Made by a program: the position numbers and the translations under genes. A stretch of 64,000 nucleotides of DNA from Anaeramoeba flamelloides (taxonomy: Eukaryota; Metamonada; Anaeramoebidae), in NCBI GenBank assembly GCA_027625915.1, contig JANTQA010000012.1, positions 11,494,501 through 11,558,500 of the forward strand. Direction: 5' to 3'. The notes below the pieces were generated by a model, which was not told the DNA's origin, did not search any database, and was given only the letters and a program-made list of their open reading frames with translations. Shown here piece by piece: positions 1 through 12,121 of the stretch (position 1 is its first letter; every line of letters starts with the position of its first letter).

Positions 1-805
1 ATAACCCAACATAAATAATCTAGTTAATTTCAAAAAATTACAATAATTATTTTAAACTGGTAAAAAAATATAATTTTTTGATTCAAAGAACAATTCAAAT
101 CAAATTTTTCTCTTTGTTGAACAAAAAAATCATAAAAAAAAACTAAAGAATCAAATTAAATATTCTCCCAAAATACTTTTTGTAAAAGCTCTATAATTCA
201 ACTTATAAGATTAAAAAATACTTATTAATTTGATTAATTCACAAACAAATATTAATAACACGATCTTGATTCTTTCAGTGAGGTATTAATAACCCAAAGA
301 TAAACAGTATCAATAGGATTAACTATTATTTCTCAATTTTTTTTTGGATAAAATATTAAATATTTTTAAACAAATAAAATTTATTACTAATTAATAAATC
401 TAATAAAAAAAAAATAGATTTTATCAATTAACTGATTTTAATAATAACAGTTTATGTATACACTCTGAATATTTAAAAAAACAATAATAATACCTAATCG
501 TTAAAATTTCGTGAAATTTAATATATTATCCTAATAAATAAAAAAATATAATATCATTAAACGTGATTTAGATTGACTTAACTAAAATATTGTGCAAAAT
601 TAAAACAAAAGATCAGAACAGATCAAATGGTAGATAAAAATAATTAAGAATTTATTTTTATTTTTCTTAAGGTTTAAAAACAAATTTAAAAAATGTAACT
701 GAAAATCAATATTTGTATAAAAAAGGAAACAAACAAAAAAAAATGAATGAATAAAATATTAAATTAAATGAATAAAATTCAAATTCAAATAAATAATAAA
801 AAGTA

Positions 806-843
<38 letters not shown>

Positions 844-900
844 TATTTGCCAAAAAGATTGATCGAAATTAGCATCTGAATTAAATAAATAAATGATTAA
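1..900. other. AT-rich spacer downstream of the importin gene
   Basis: No gene seen. It holds homopolymer A/T runs and a (TA)n microsatellite near 808-841, about 60 bp beyond the importin stop codon. Presumably contains the 3' untranslated region and poly(A) signals of the importin gene. Confidence 0.6.
806..841. repeat. (TA)n microsatellite
   Basis: An uninterrupted run of alternating T and A of about 30 bases just beyond the 3' end of the importin gene. Similar shorter (TA)n runs occur near 17360, 36220 and 37000-37035. Confidence 0.9.
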
Positions 901-3900
901 TTAATTTATTGATTGCATAATTAAATCCCATTCTTTGAGCATTTCTGAATCTAAATTTTTTTCAATTAATTGTGTGACATTTTGGTTAATATTGGAGAAT
1001 TCTGAAAAGGATTTGACAAAAAACTCTGTTTCGTGGATATTGTCTATTGGGCAAGTAAAATCGACTCCCTCGTCGACATACTCCTCATCTTCCTCTTCCT
1101 CTTCCTCTTCCTCTTCTTCATTTTGGTAATTTTTTAAATCATTTTGATCGGTTTTTAAGCCGACTGAATTAAATTCACCAAACAGGGTACTGATTACTTT
1201 CATTGTTGTTTCGTCCATTGCATTTTCGTCGTCATTTAAAGTGTCTGGAATAGGCATATCCCTTTTTAAATAGCCAAGATCATCATCAGATTCGTAATCT
1301 GATTCTTCTTCAGAATATTCTTCTCCGCTATATTCCTTTTCGTTTTCCTTTTCATTAAGCTTTTCATTTTCATTTTCGCCCTCGGAACTTTCTTGGTAAT
1401 TGCTTTTCTGGGTTTCCTTTTGAAAGGCGATTTGCTGATTCAAAATTATGCACAATTGAAAGATTAAAGGAAGGTTATCTTGGATTATTACTGGCATTTT
1501 ATTGAAGTCCAAACGGAAGATGGATGATAAGCCTAAGAGGGCAACTTTTTTGTTATGGATTGAATTTATCCTAGTGTTTGTAATTATTTGAGACCAATTC
1601 AATAAAATGGTTTCAAATGCCTTTTGTTCAACAAGATACCCTAAAGTGATCGAGGGGTTATAGAGTAAGGCGTTGCCAATTACTCCCAAAAGGAAAATTT
1701 TCAAGGCCAAGGAGCGTTTTTCATTGATAAATCTTTTTAAAACAAATTCTAAAATATAGGTAACGATGGAATCAATTCTGCCTGTGGAATTTTGGAAGAG
1801 TGATTCGATTATTTGGCAACCGTCTATTGAATCGTTTGAGGGTAACTCTTCGTCTGCAATTAAAAATTTGGAAACGTTTATTACCAATTCCAAAATTTCG
1901 CTATTTCTATAAGTAACAAACCTTTGATTAATTTTGGAAATGATATTATCAATGGTCATTGCAATGGTTTTTATAAATTCTTCAGCCCACGTCGAATAGG
2001 CTTGGATAAATAAAGCTAAAAGATCGAGCCACTCGTCGATAATTTCAGTTGAATAATAAGTTAACAATGAGGAAATGTCTAATATGGATTCAAAGAATTT
2101 TGTTGAGCTTGGGTTTACACATTTACTTAAAATTGGATAGAGTATTTTTTGCATCGAATATAAGATTTTTGGTTTGTCTTTTAAAATAATTAACAGGGTG
2201 TAAATGGCCTTAAAGGTGTTCATTGTGGCGTTTTCTATTGCTGTATTGAACATCGAGGTGGTATTCAAATTTGAAGAATTGAAATTATCATCATTTTGTA
2301 ATTGCTTTTGTTGCTGTTGCTGTTCCAGTTCTTGCTCTTTAATTAAGGCAATTGAATTACATAAATTTTCGCATATTTCTTGGGCATATGGCTCGATGTC
2401 CTCTTGGAATTTGTTAATTACCAAATTAACAGAGCCAATGATTTCGGGGAATCCCGTTTCGGTTATTAATAACAAGAGTGTTTGGATTAGCTGTGGTAAA
2501 ATGTCTTTTAACAATTCCGATAAATTATCAGTATAATATATTAAATTCTCGAGGGCCAAGGCGGCTTGAAGTTTGACCACCATTTCTTCGTCCTCAAGTG
2601 ACTTCAGGACATTTTGGATACACGTTTCTTTTATTTCCATGTTTTGCCATTCAATTTTTGCAAATTGTGAAAACATCCAACACGTCCGGGCACGGAGGAA
2701 GGTATATTTGGAATTAAATTCTGGTAAAACGTGGTTGGTTAATAATTCTTCCAACTGTGTTGCATATTCTTCCGATACGAGTAATTTTGGTGCCAAAATG
2801 CCCAAGACACAAAGCGCGCCTTCCTTGCGGATTATTCTTTCCAAATCGTCGGGGTCTTCGTTATAGTCGTTCAACAAAGAGACTAAAAATAACATTACGT
2901 TTTCAATCATGCCGTTACCGCCCCTGTATAAACAAAAATCTAAAAATAATTTCCTGGCCGCATGCCTAGCAAAAAACAAATCAGTCCCAAAATCAAATTC
3001 TAATCGGACGTATTCATGTGGATCAATTAGAATTTTCTCCTCGTCGTCCTGTTTAAAGCAAATCAATGGGAAGGCTGTGTCAAGTAAAATTAAATCAATG
3101 TGTGGCTTCATGATTATCCATGTCTTGGAATATAACAAGCATGTGTTAATAACAGACAAAACTAATCTTAGGACACGATCAGTTAAAAACATATTTTGTT
3201 CCTTTCTTTGGTTTAATAGGGTGATGCAACTTTCCAATAAAGGTGTTGAATATTCGTTAATAAACCTATTGGAAAAATCAATGTAGTCCGTGGAGATGAT
3301 GGACTTGATCATGTATGACTGGAAAAATTTATTAATCAAATACATCACCCATTTTTTGCATTTCCACCAAATGTCATGATCCCTTTCGTCTTCAATACTG
3401 TTTTGTTCGTTTTCTTGGATTGGCCTTTCCAAAAGTAATAAAAACTGCTTAATCCAATTTTCAAAATTGTTACCTTCAACAAGATATGGTGGTACATTTT
3501 GATGCACACTTGACCAAAAGATTTTTAAGATCAATTTTATCAAATGTGCAGATTCTTCGCTCCCATTTTTAATTGATTCACCAAGGAGATTCAATAATGT
3601 TGGGAACGATCGACTAATTATTTCGTTCAATAATTCCCATTGGTTTTTTGCGTATTCATATTTTCTGACAATAAATCTCAAGCCGATCAACCCAGCAAAG
3701 ACCAACTTTATGTCATTTGATTTGATATACTCAAAGCTCTTATCAAAGGTGTCGCTCATAAGATCTGGGAATTCTGTGAAAATTAAAAATTTTATTGATT
3801 GCGTTAATTGGTTTCTGATCAGTCGATGGCTTGAGCCTAATGTCTCCAATAGGTTGCCCCGAATGAAATTTTTATCCTTTTCATTCATTTCTTTCCATTT

Positions 3901-4014
3901 CCTCAATAGACCTCGTTTGAAGTAGATGGAGCCTGCCTGGCGATAACTAAATTCAATTTCTTCAGTCATCACATATTTTAGCAAACTTGGGAAAAAATCT
4001 TCGACAGCTTCAAG
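901..4014 (-). CDS. Importin-7/8-like nuclear transport receptor, main exon
   Basis: Karyopherin-beta family receptor, expected to carry cargo through nuclear pores in a RanGTP-dependent way. The visible part is 1037 codons (IPO7/8 are about 1040 aa). It opens inside the importin-beta N-terminal domain (the stretch with SYRQAGSIYFK corresponds to VRQAGVIYLKN of importin-7). The central HEAT region has the family pattern around EFDFGTD, RKEGALCVLGILAPKLL and RARTCWMFSQFAK. A poly-Gln insertion lies mid-protein and the C-terminal part has Glu-rich tracts, as the acidic C-terminus of importin-7 does. Reading upstream, the frame meets TAG at 4015-4017 which is also a plausible AG acceptor (atctag before CTTGAAGC), so the first about 25 codons including the ATG must lie on an upstream exon that I could not identify. 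Stop TAA at 901-903. The assignment to importin-7/8 rather than another HEAT karyopherin is from recognised segments, not a search. Confidence 0.85.
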   Translation of the reverse strand, partial: LEAVEDFFPSLLKYVMTEEIEFSYRQAGSIYFKRGLLRKWKEMNEKDKNFIRGNLLETLGSSHRLIRNQLTQSIKFLIFTEFPDLMSDTFDKSFEYIKSNDIKLVFAGLIGLRFIVRKYEYAKNQWELLNEIISRSFPTLLNLLGESIKNGSEESAHLIKLILKIFWSSVHQNVPPYLVEGNNFENWIKQFLLLLERPIQENEQNSIEDERDHDIWWKCKKWVMYLINKFFQSYMIKSIISTDYIDFSNRFINEYSTPLLESCITLLNQRKEQNMFLTDRVLRLVLSVINTCLLYSKTWIIMKPHIDLILLDTAFPLICFKQDDEEKILIDPHEYVRLEFDFGTDLFFARHAARKLFLDFCLYRGGNGMIENVMLFLVSLLNDYNEDPDDLERIIRKEGALCVLGILAPKLLVSEEYATQLEELLTNHVLPEFNSKYTFLRARTCWMFSQFAKIEWQNMEIKETCIQNVLKSLEDEEMVVKLQAALALENLIYYTDNLSELLKDILPQLIQTLLLLITETGFPEIIGSVNLVINKFQEDIEPYAQEICENLCNSIALIKEQELEQQQQQKQLQNDDNFNSSNLNTTSMFNTAIENATMNTFKAIYTLLIILKDKPKILYSMQKILYPILSKCVNPSSTKFFESILDISSLLTYYSTEIIDEWLDLLALFIQAYSTWAEEFIKTIAMTIDNIISKINQRFVTYRNSEILELVINVSKFLIADEELPSNDSIDGCQIIESLFQNSTGRIDSIVTYILEFVLKRFINEKRSLALKIFLLGVIGNALLYNPSITLGYLVEQKAFETILLNWSQIITNTRINSIHNKKVALLGLSSIFRLDFNKMPVIIQDNLPLIFQLCIILNQQIAFQKETQKSNYQESSEGENENEKLNEKENEKEYSGEEYSEEESDYESDDDLGYLKRDMPIPDTLNDDENAMDETTMKVISTLFGEFNSVGLKTDQNDLKNYQNEEEEEEEEEEDEEYVDEGVDFTCPIDNIHETEFFVKSFSEFSNINQNVTQLIEKNLDSEMLKEWDLIMQSIN

Positions 4015-4017
4015 CTA

Positions 4018-7000
4018 GATTAAGTGAAGGTTGTTGTACAATTAGTGATTTAATAAGAAGAAATATTGAGTCGTTTTGAGAAATTGTGGTTGTGGTTTTT
4101 GTTTTTTAAAAATAAATAGAAAAAATCTAAGATCATATTTTTCTTAAAAAAGATCCTGGGTATATAAGTATTTTGGTTATTTGTACAAGTAAACTGTTAA
4201 GTGTTGGGTGGAAGGGTAAGTTCTTGTGTTTGATTAAGGTTTTTTTTTTTTTTGAAAAAAATTGAAAGAAAGATTTTCTTGTTTTTCTGCATATTTTTGA
4301 ACATTTTTTTTTTTTCTGGGGGTTTTTTTAAAATCTCTTTTTTTTTTCTTTAGTGAGAAAATTTTTGTTTCTTGGAATTTTTAAAAAGTCAAGTTGAGAT
4401 GATTTTTTGATTTATTTTTTTGTTACGTTCACAAGATCTCTTTTTGTTTTGATTTAAAATAGGGGGTATTTGATTGTTTTGGGATCTTTTTTAGTTTATT
4501 TCTTTTTTGATTATTCGTTCAGATCTTTTGAATTAAAAAAAAAAAAAAGTAAAGTGGTGTGTTTGTTTTTTTAATTTTTTTTTTGACTCCTTTGATTTTT
4601 GAGGAAGGATTTAGTATTTTAAAATGACTAATTATTCTTTGAGTTATTTTTTTTTGCAATTTAAAACAGTTACGATTTGGTTTATTTCTTCTATGTCACA
4701 AAAATGGATTTGTGACGGTTAGAGTTATTGTATTTCTCAACATGAATTTAACTGAAAAAAATTTCTTCGATGGTTGATTTATTTTGGATTCGTCAGTCAA
4801 ATTGAAGAATCAAAAAAAATAAAAAGAAAAATAGCATTATTGTTTTTTAATCTTGAAACATTTCATTTTGAATAAAATGAAAATGCTTTTTTAAGATTAT
4901 GAAACACGTCTTGATGAAAATTGAAAAAAGAAAAAAAGGAACTTTCCGTTACTTTTCAAAAAAAAAAATAAAAAATATTGTTTTTTGTTTTTTTCTTATT
5001 CAAAAAAAAAAGTTTGTTTTTACTAGAAGAAGTTTTTCCTCACTCTGAATAATATCATCTCTATTGTTGCTAAGTGTATTTTTAAATAATATTGTAAATT
5101 CTTCCATAAGAAAAATTGTTCTTATAATTTAAAGAAAAGAAAATTGATAAGAAAATGATCTTTGAATTTTCCCAAATCCCATTTAATCAAAAGATACAGT
5201 TATTTTTTTTTTTCAAATACACCAATCAAACATTATTCTAAATTCCAAGTGTTATGTGATATTCAGAATCAATATTTACAATTTAATCGTTAAAAATTTT
5301 ATTTTCAATTGATAAATTTGAAACAATAACTTTTATTAGTTTCTTTTTTATATTAGTTTATGATTTTAATATTATTGATTAAATTTGGAAAATGGAGTAG
5401 ATTTCGAAAATCTTTTATTAATAAAATTATTAATTAAGGAGGCGCCCAACATTAGTATTATTTCTTAATTCTAAAAAAAGGTATTTTAATAATTATTTAA
5501 GATAGCTTGATTTTTGAATATGGGTTGATCTCTGAAAAATGAGTATGTGAACAAATTGAAAAAAGTAACTCCCTCAACTTACATCTTGAGATTGTAACTT
5601 TTAATATTAACTTATCTTTAACACTAATGGAAACACAGTGAAAATATAGCTTAAAAACAAAATAATAAATATGGTTGTAACATTACACACACAAGAATTA
5701 GAATTCTAGAATTCAAAATCATTGACCTATTAAAAATCAAATTTCAAAAATAACTATTTTTACAATTCAAGATATCTATTTTAATAAAAAAATTACTATT
5801 TTAATATTCATTTCTATACCCTAGAATTTTTTTTTCATCTAAAAATAGAATAAAAAAAAGTAAAAAAAATGAAAAAAAAAATTGTGAAAATTTATTTTGA
5901 AATTTAGTTTAATTTTTTTATTTATTATTTAAAAAAGAATTTGAAAGATATTATACAATTCAATTTGAATTTTTTAACAAAAAAAATGAAAAAGTCGTAT
6001 TTTTTTTTATTTTCACAGTAGGCGAACAAAAAAATATTTTGGATTTATTATTATTTAAGAGTTGTAAATTAGAAACGATCAGTCCTTCGACTTAATTTTC
6101 TTCATAGAAAAATTAAGCATAATATATATATTCTTCTGTTATTCTTAATCGACACAACTTCAAACTGTTTTGTTTTTAAAAAGGCAAAAAAAAATAAATA
6201 AAAAAAGTAAAAAGAAAAAACATCAAAATACCCAAAAAAAAAAAAAAAAAATAAACGAAAAAAAAAAAAAAAACAAATCAAAAAAAAGGAAAAAGAAAAA
6301 TTCAGCAAAAAAAGAAAAAAAATTACAAAATTAGAAAAAATGAATTTGATCTAATAATTGAAAAATTTTTTTAATAAGAATATGTGACAAAAACTCGAAA
6401 AAACCACTTTCAATTAACATTATAAAATGAGTCAAAATTTATGAAAAATAGATTATTTTATAAAAATTTTCATTATTTTTTAAAAAGTTGAATAAGGGTT
6501 TTACTTTTTTCATAAAAATATTTATTAAAATTAATAAACAAGTAAGGTATTTCTAAAAAAACTAGGCATTTTTACAAATAAATATACAAAAAAAATCCTT
6601 CTTAGAGGATATTTTTGTAAATTTGCTAGATCGGATTTAGTAAAATATTAATACCAATTGAATCACAAAATATCATATTTATTTCAAAATATGTTCATTA
6701 AAATATTCATCAAAAATGAAAAAAAAAAAAACACACTATTTTGAGAAAACAAGTTACTAAAAATTTTAATAAAAAACAGGCAATGGTACCATAAACATAG
6801 AAACTACTTTTAAACAACTAATATAAAATTTAAAAGATTTCCTTTCTATTGAAAAGTTTTCTAGACTAATCCTCTTCTAAAAACTATTTTTTGATCAACA
6901 AGAAAAAAATAACCAACCAATTTTCACCATTAAAAATTATCATATAAAATTGAGATCAGAAATTTTGATACCTTTTATTTTTGCAATTCCATAATAAGAA

Positions 7001-8600
7001 ACAAATTGAATTATTATTAAAAATCAATAAAATATTTTTAATAACTATTTATCGGGTTTTTACAAGTCATATGGATTCCAATGAAGTATCTTCAATTATA
7101 TGACCTTTTTTTATTGCTGAAATAAAAAGAAAATTTCTAACTTTTTTCTGTTTATCTCTAAATTAAAAAAAAAAAGTTAATGGAAATTTTCAAGAATTCG
7201 AAAGAATATAGTAAAATATTTGATTTTATACCATCCTTTCTAACTATAGAAAACCAAATCATTGTGCATAATTATTAATTTACTCATGTAAATGATATTG
7301 TTATATTTTTATTATACTATTTTAATTATTTTTCTTATTCTCTCTCTTTTTTTATTTTTATATTTTTTCTTTAATTACACCTTTCTCTCAATAAATAAAC
7401 AGGTCCTTAATAATTTTCAACATTTAAATAGTTTTATAAGTATTGTATTTATAAAGATCTTTTAAAATAAAATTGCATCACATTTTAAGAATTATCTGAT
7501 AAACGAACCAACATTTAAAACTTGTTATCATAATAAAGAAAAAAAAATATCTTTTTGGAATTTAATTTAATTTTTACATCAAATATAAGGCCATTTTAAA
7601 AAAAATTGGAACAAAAAAATATGTCTTAGTATACGGGGATAATGTTTGAATTAAAGAATTTGTTTTAATGAATATAGACAGCTAAATTTGATTAGAATGT
7701 TGTTAAAACCAACACCCGATTCACTATTTGAGTTCAACAAACCCCCATAATCTTTTACTTAAAATCGAAAAAAAATAAAAAAATTTTCAACGTTTTCTTA
7801 TTTTGTAGTTTCTAAAATCAAAATGATTTCAAGGTCTGTCAATAAGAGTTTGAGTTTGCTGGTTTTTCTTCCAAAATTCGAATAAATATCGAAAATCATT
7901 TTAATTCTTTTTAAAAATTGAAATTTCATTTAAAATTTTTTTCTTGAAAAAATACATCTCCTGTTTTTTTGTACCGAGTGGAAAACACTCCACCAAAACA
8001 AAACAATTTTAAAACCAAAATTGAAATTAAACTCTTCTTTCCACGTGTTGAGAAAATAAATTGCTCTTTTTTGTTCTTTTCTTCAACTAAAAAAAGATAA
8101 AATATAATTACTACCAAACATTCAAGCTACAAACAGTTTTATTCCTGGTGTGTATTTGTAATTTTTGAAATCCATTTTGTAATAAATAATCTCAAAAAGT
8201 AAATCTCATGAATGAAAATGAGTACCAAATCCCCGATGTCTATTATGGATTTAATTTTTGAATAAAAAATTTCACTTCAAAAATAGGAATTAAACACGAT
8301 TTTCCAGTCTTACTCTTCCCTGAATTCCGTTTTATACTTTAGAATTCGAAATTGAAATGGTTGTTTTCCAAAAAAATTATTCCAAAAAAATAAAAGACCT
8401 TCTTATTTTTCGAACAATTGTAGTATTTCAAGGTATTCAAGTTTTTTATTACAAATCTATTTTGTATCAATCTCTTATGATCAAAAAACCAAGTATCTAA
8501 ACTTTTTTAACCATTTTAAATTCACCTTTCAATAAGTAACTCTTCATTTAATTCCGAATTAATAGATTTTTAATTATGTTTCCAAAATAACAAAAAATGT
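4018..8600. other. Gene-poor region upstream of the importin exon
   Basis: No coding exon recognised on either strand. It should contain the missing first exon of the importin gene on the minus strand, probably within the first kilobase, but no candidate has a convincing ATG, importin-like sequence and donor together. Open frames here are made of A/T homopolymers. The part from about 6480 to 7100 resembles 17400-18030 (separate repeat entry). Confidence 0.5.
6480..7100. repeat. Diverged dispersed repeat, copy 1 of 2
   Basis: This stretch and 17400-18030 share a series of matching blocks in the same order, for example ATAAAATTGAGATCA followed about 50 bases later by ACAAATTGAATTATTAT / ACAAATTGGATTATTAT, plus matching blocks around CTTCTAAAAA / CTTCTGAAAA. 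The similarity is patchy because both are AT-rich, so I call them old copies of one repeat with modest confidence. No terminal repeats or coding potential were found. Confidence 0.35.
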
Positions 8601-8639
8601 TTCAGTTTTTTCTCTTTGAATTTTTTTCTTTATTAGTTT

Positions 8640-8856
8640 ATTGATCAACAATTCCCATTCAATTTTGAATAATAATATAAGAGAGAATATTATTTTTGGG
8701 AATAATTACGGGAAATTAGAAAAAATAAAAAATACCGAAATTGTAGCGAAAGACATATATAATAACAGCACAAAAATTAGGCAATTTGAAAGGTTTACCA
8801 GCACTATTAAGAGTTGTACTAAAAACTTTGTTTTCAGACCTTTTTTAAATGATTAA
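8640..8856 (+). pseudogene. Possible ABC transporter (ABCC-like) NBD fragment
   Basis: A 71-codon open stretch without its own ATG contains SILNNNIRENIIFGN, which resembles the segment after the Q-loop of ABCC nucleotide-binding domains (typically WIxNxTIRENILFG), and farther on FERFTSTIKSC, which resembles the following (F-x-x-E-R-Y-x-x-V-I-x-A-C) segment. No Walker A, signature LSGGQ or Walker B can be found in the flanks, so if the resemblance is real this is a relic. Low-complexity sequence can imitate such motifs; alternative: chance. Confidence 0.35.
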
Positions 8857-9351
8857 ACGTATATTCCATCATACCGTTACAATCAAATTTCTCATATTGA
8901 AATTTTATCTCAAAAGTTCCAGTCGGAAGATCTTACTCAAATCTCTAAAAATATTATTTCTCAATCAATTTTGTCAACATCTTTGTTACTTTTCAACAAA
9001 TAATTAGAAAAATATTTTGGAAACTTTAAATAAATACTTTGATTTTCTTAATTGGAAAATAATAGTTTTTTTTAAAAAAATCAGTTCACCATTTGTCCAA
9101 AATGATATTTAACACTTGACAAATTTGTATTTTGCTAGCTTAGGATAGAAAGTTATTAGAAAAAATCGAAGAACGAAAATTGGAAAAAATGATAATAAAA
9201 TGGTTTGACTCCTCTCTTTTTAGCAATCTCTGTAACACTTCAGAATCAGAAAAAAAATTTTCAAAAAAAATGAAACATTTGTTAATTTTTCCCTTTTTAA
9301 TAACTGCATTGGCAATAAACCCGATTGGTTAATAAGAGATCTTTAATCATA

Positions 9352-9879
9352 AACACCATTCTAAAAATTTGTACACACCCAAAATCAAAAATAGGCAAAA
9401 TAAAACCCAATTTATTATATTTTGCCAAATCTAATATAAAACCAGATTTTAATTACAGAGTATTAATGTTTTTTTAAGTAATCATTTCCATACAAATAAA
9501 TAAAAAAAAATATAAAACAAAAAAAAAATCGGTGTGTCCAAAATAATGAAATGAATGGAACAAAAAATGTATTGATAAATATGTTGGAATTTCACCAACA
9601 ATTGTTGATCGATCAAATGATAAGATAACATGGATTAATAATCTGTGATTTTTCTATTTAACAAACTCAAAACTTAACCTTCTATCAACCATCGAAAAAA
9701 ATTTCGAGATCTAACGAAACAGATTACGTAACTCGAAAAAAGGAAATGAAAAAAAAAAACAAAAAAGACAAAAAATGAAATAGTTTGTAAAATCAAAATT
9801 ATACACAAATTGAATGTAAAGTGTAGTATTGCTATTCTCCCAACTATTTAAATTGTGTCCAAATTTTTGGAATTTATTT
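9352..9879. mobile_element. MITE family 1 (Tc1/mariner-like), copy A, 528 bp
   Basis: Copy A of a 528-bp non-coding element that recurs at 56191-56718 with the same length and about 80-85% identity by eye. The ends are terminal inverted repeats of about 28 bp whose core reads CCAAAAATTTGGACACA in the better-preserved copy, and both copies are flanked by TA, the target site duplicated by Tc1/mariner transposases. Shared internal landmarks include CACCAACAATTGTTGATCGA and GAGATCTAAC.AAACAGATT. No coding capacity. Confidence 0.85.
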
Positions 9880-10116
9880 TATATTATTATTAAACATATT
9901 TTACAATTTAAGTTGTAAAATCCAATTTTCTAGGTTTTTTTAATATTTTTTTTTTAATTTTATTAAAAAAAATTCAAAAATTTTTTTCTTCACATTTAAA
10001 GATCATTTATTATCTTTCAAAAGTATTTTAAATCTGATAAATATCCTTAAAATGGAGAATCGATTATTTTAATTGTAAAGAATTATTTATTGTTTTAAAT
10101 TGAAGAAAATAGTATT

Positions 10117-10535
10117 GTTTTGATTATTCTGTTAGATTTTTTTTTTAATTTTTGTTTTGATTAGAAAATCAATATATTTTCGAAACAAAAACAAAAAGTA
10201 AAAAAAAACACCGTTAGATTTTCTTGCGTTTTCTGTTTATTTGGAAAATCGATATATTTTCAGTTTATTCCAAAAAAAAAAAAACGGCCTTTGCTTTTCT
10301 GAAATTTAAAAATATTGAGTATAATCTTTGATTTTTTTCTATTCTTTTGAATTCTGGAAAAGTGCTGTTAGCTTTTTTTTAATTTGAGAAATTAACAAAA
10401 AACCTACGCACTCTACAGCACCCACAACACTTGACGACACTTTACGGCACCTCGGCACTTGATTGAAATTTTCATTAAGTTTTTCAGGATTCAAAAGAAT
10501 AGATTAAAATCATGAATTTTATTTATATTGTTTAA
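10117..10535. repeat. Palindrome-cluster repeat, cluster 1
   Basis: One of four clusters of alternating short palindromes. Type A palindromes carry long T and A runs flanking a GAAAAT..ATTTTC core (10131-10210 and about 10240-10290). A type B palindrome at 10290-10365 pairs TTTTCTGAAATTTAAAA with TTTTGAATTCTGGAAAA. The linkers are relatively GC-rich with repeated GCAC/GTGC words (10412-10456). The 10280-10395 part is nearly identical to 49925-50045, which shows this is a dispersed repeat and not chance palindromy. Confidence 0.7.
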
Positions 10536-11253
10536 ATCTTGGGAAACCTATGACATGAAATCTTTATCATTAGTTAATTTTTTTTCCTAGTTTTAGTTTT
10601 TTTTAGATGAATAGAGTGTTTTTAATACAATTAGTTATTATCTATTCAAAAAATATCCCAAAGTTGAATTTGACTAAAATTCATTTTCGCATTTATTTAA
10701 AACTTTTTTAGCCCAAAAAATACCTTTTTTTCTCTACTAGAGAGTTTTAAAAATCACATTCCCACTAACAATAATAAATACAATAACCTTAACCTTGTTA
10801 AGTTCTATAATGTTGGTTATATGAGAAATAAACTTTAATAAGAAGGAAAAATGTTAAAGTAATAGTAGTTTTATCTAACTTTTTTTTTTCAATTTTATTT
10901 TTTCATTACTCACGTTTTTCAAAATGTAATTCAGAACTTTTTTAAAGTTACATTGTGAGAGAAAAGATCACGAAAAATTGAATTCGAACTTCTGGTCTCT
11001 CTTAAGTTTATAAGAGAAGAATTTGGAAATATGTTCTTTGTTACTTTAAATTTTCAGATTTTTCCAAGTTATTTAGATGTTCACAGCATCGATTAAATTG
11101 AATTTTTGGTTTGTTACTTTCTGTTTTTTACTCCCCTTTTCTACGGAAACAAAAAGGAAGTTTGACAAGAGTTTCCTTTTTTCAAAAATTGTTTATTTGC
11201 GACACCAAAAATTCAAATATCTCAATCAAAAATTCATTTTTTGGAAATAAAAA

Positions 11254-11296
11254 AGAAAAAGAAAAGAAAAAGAAAAAGAAAAAGAAAAAGAAAAAG
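11254..11296. repeat. (AAAAAG)n simple repeat
   Basis: Tandem AAAAAG units just beyond the SmF 3' end. They give an artificial Lys-rich open frame on the plus strand. Confidence 0.85.
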
Positions 11297-11516
11297 GGTG
11301 TTGGGTTTGTAATAAAAAAATAATAATAAATTGATAATTAGTAAAATAGCTTGTACTATTTATCAGTTAGAACTTTGTGATCATAATTGCTTTCTAATAA
11401 AATGAAAATTCTAATTTATAAATGAGTGTACTATGCTAATTGAAAAAACAAAAACAAAAACAAAAAAAAACAAACAAAACAAAAAAATCCTTGAATCATA
11501 AAAAAATCATACACAA

Positions 11517-12065
11517 TTAATTTTCTTTTTTTATTGTTGAATTATGAAAGATATTGTCTTCTAATTCAGCCTTTCTTTCGTCATTTTTCTTTTCATCAAA
11601 ATCAAAATCTTCTCGGATATAAAGAACATTGTTGCACCGAATTAAGATCTCGCCCAAGTACCCGTTTTCTTCTCCTGAGAGATATTCAGTTGCATCCACA
11701 AGATGAAAATTCATAAACTCATCAAAAGCAAATAGTTCACCACGATAGTCCTCTCCCCATTTCAGTTTTACAACTACTCTGCACCCTAGAAGTTGTTCTA
11801 AAAATGGCTTTGGATTTAATGGAAATTGATCCTTTATTTTTATTTATTTGTTTTGTTTTTGATTTTTTTTTTTTTGTTTTTGTTATTGTTTTTGTTTTTG
11901 TTTATGTTTAAAAAGGTTAGATAATTTTGGGAATGACAGAGAGAGTAAGTACAGTTAAAAAGGAGATTAGAAAATTTAAAACGAAATGAATTGGTTTTGT
12001 TTCCAAAATTTTCAAGTATTTAAAAAGATTCTTACTTTTTTTTTTGATTTTTTTTTAGAAGACAT
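11517..12065 (-). CDS. SNRPF: Small nuclear ribonucleoprotein Sm F (two exons)
   Basis: Core spliceosomal Sm protein that forms part of the heptameric ring on U1, U2, U4 and U5 snRNA. Exon 1 is 12065-12036 ([10 protein letters not shown], donor GTAAGA), exon 2 is 11831-11517 (acceptor ..AAAG, then [10 protein letters not shown]), intron 204 nt, phase 0, total 114 aa. PLNPKPF, then [15 protein letters not shown] (Sm motif 1) and [13 protein letters not shown] (Sm motif 2, F-type IRCNNVLYI) identify SmF rather than LSm6. The C-terminus is acidic with a short Lys tail. Human SmF is 86 aa; the extra length is the Lys-rich N-terminus and the tail. Exon 1 is only 30 nt, chosen because it is the nearest upstream ATG whose donor restores the frame. 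Confidence 0.92.
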
Positions 12066-12121
12066 AATAACAGGTTTGATTTTTTCCAATCTAATAAAAA
12101 AATGATTACTTTAACAAGTTT

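Noticed and set aside
2204-3286. Plus-strand frames of 70-125 codons opposite the importin gene
   Set aside because: Antisense shadows; sense frame is continuous and family-like.
6102-6308. Open frame on the minus strand rich in Phe
   Set aside because: It reads the complement of long A runs; composition is purely homopolymeric and there is no motif.
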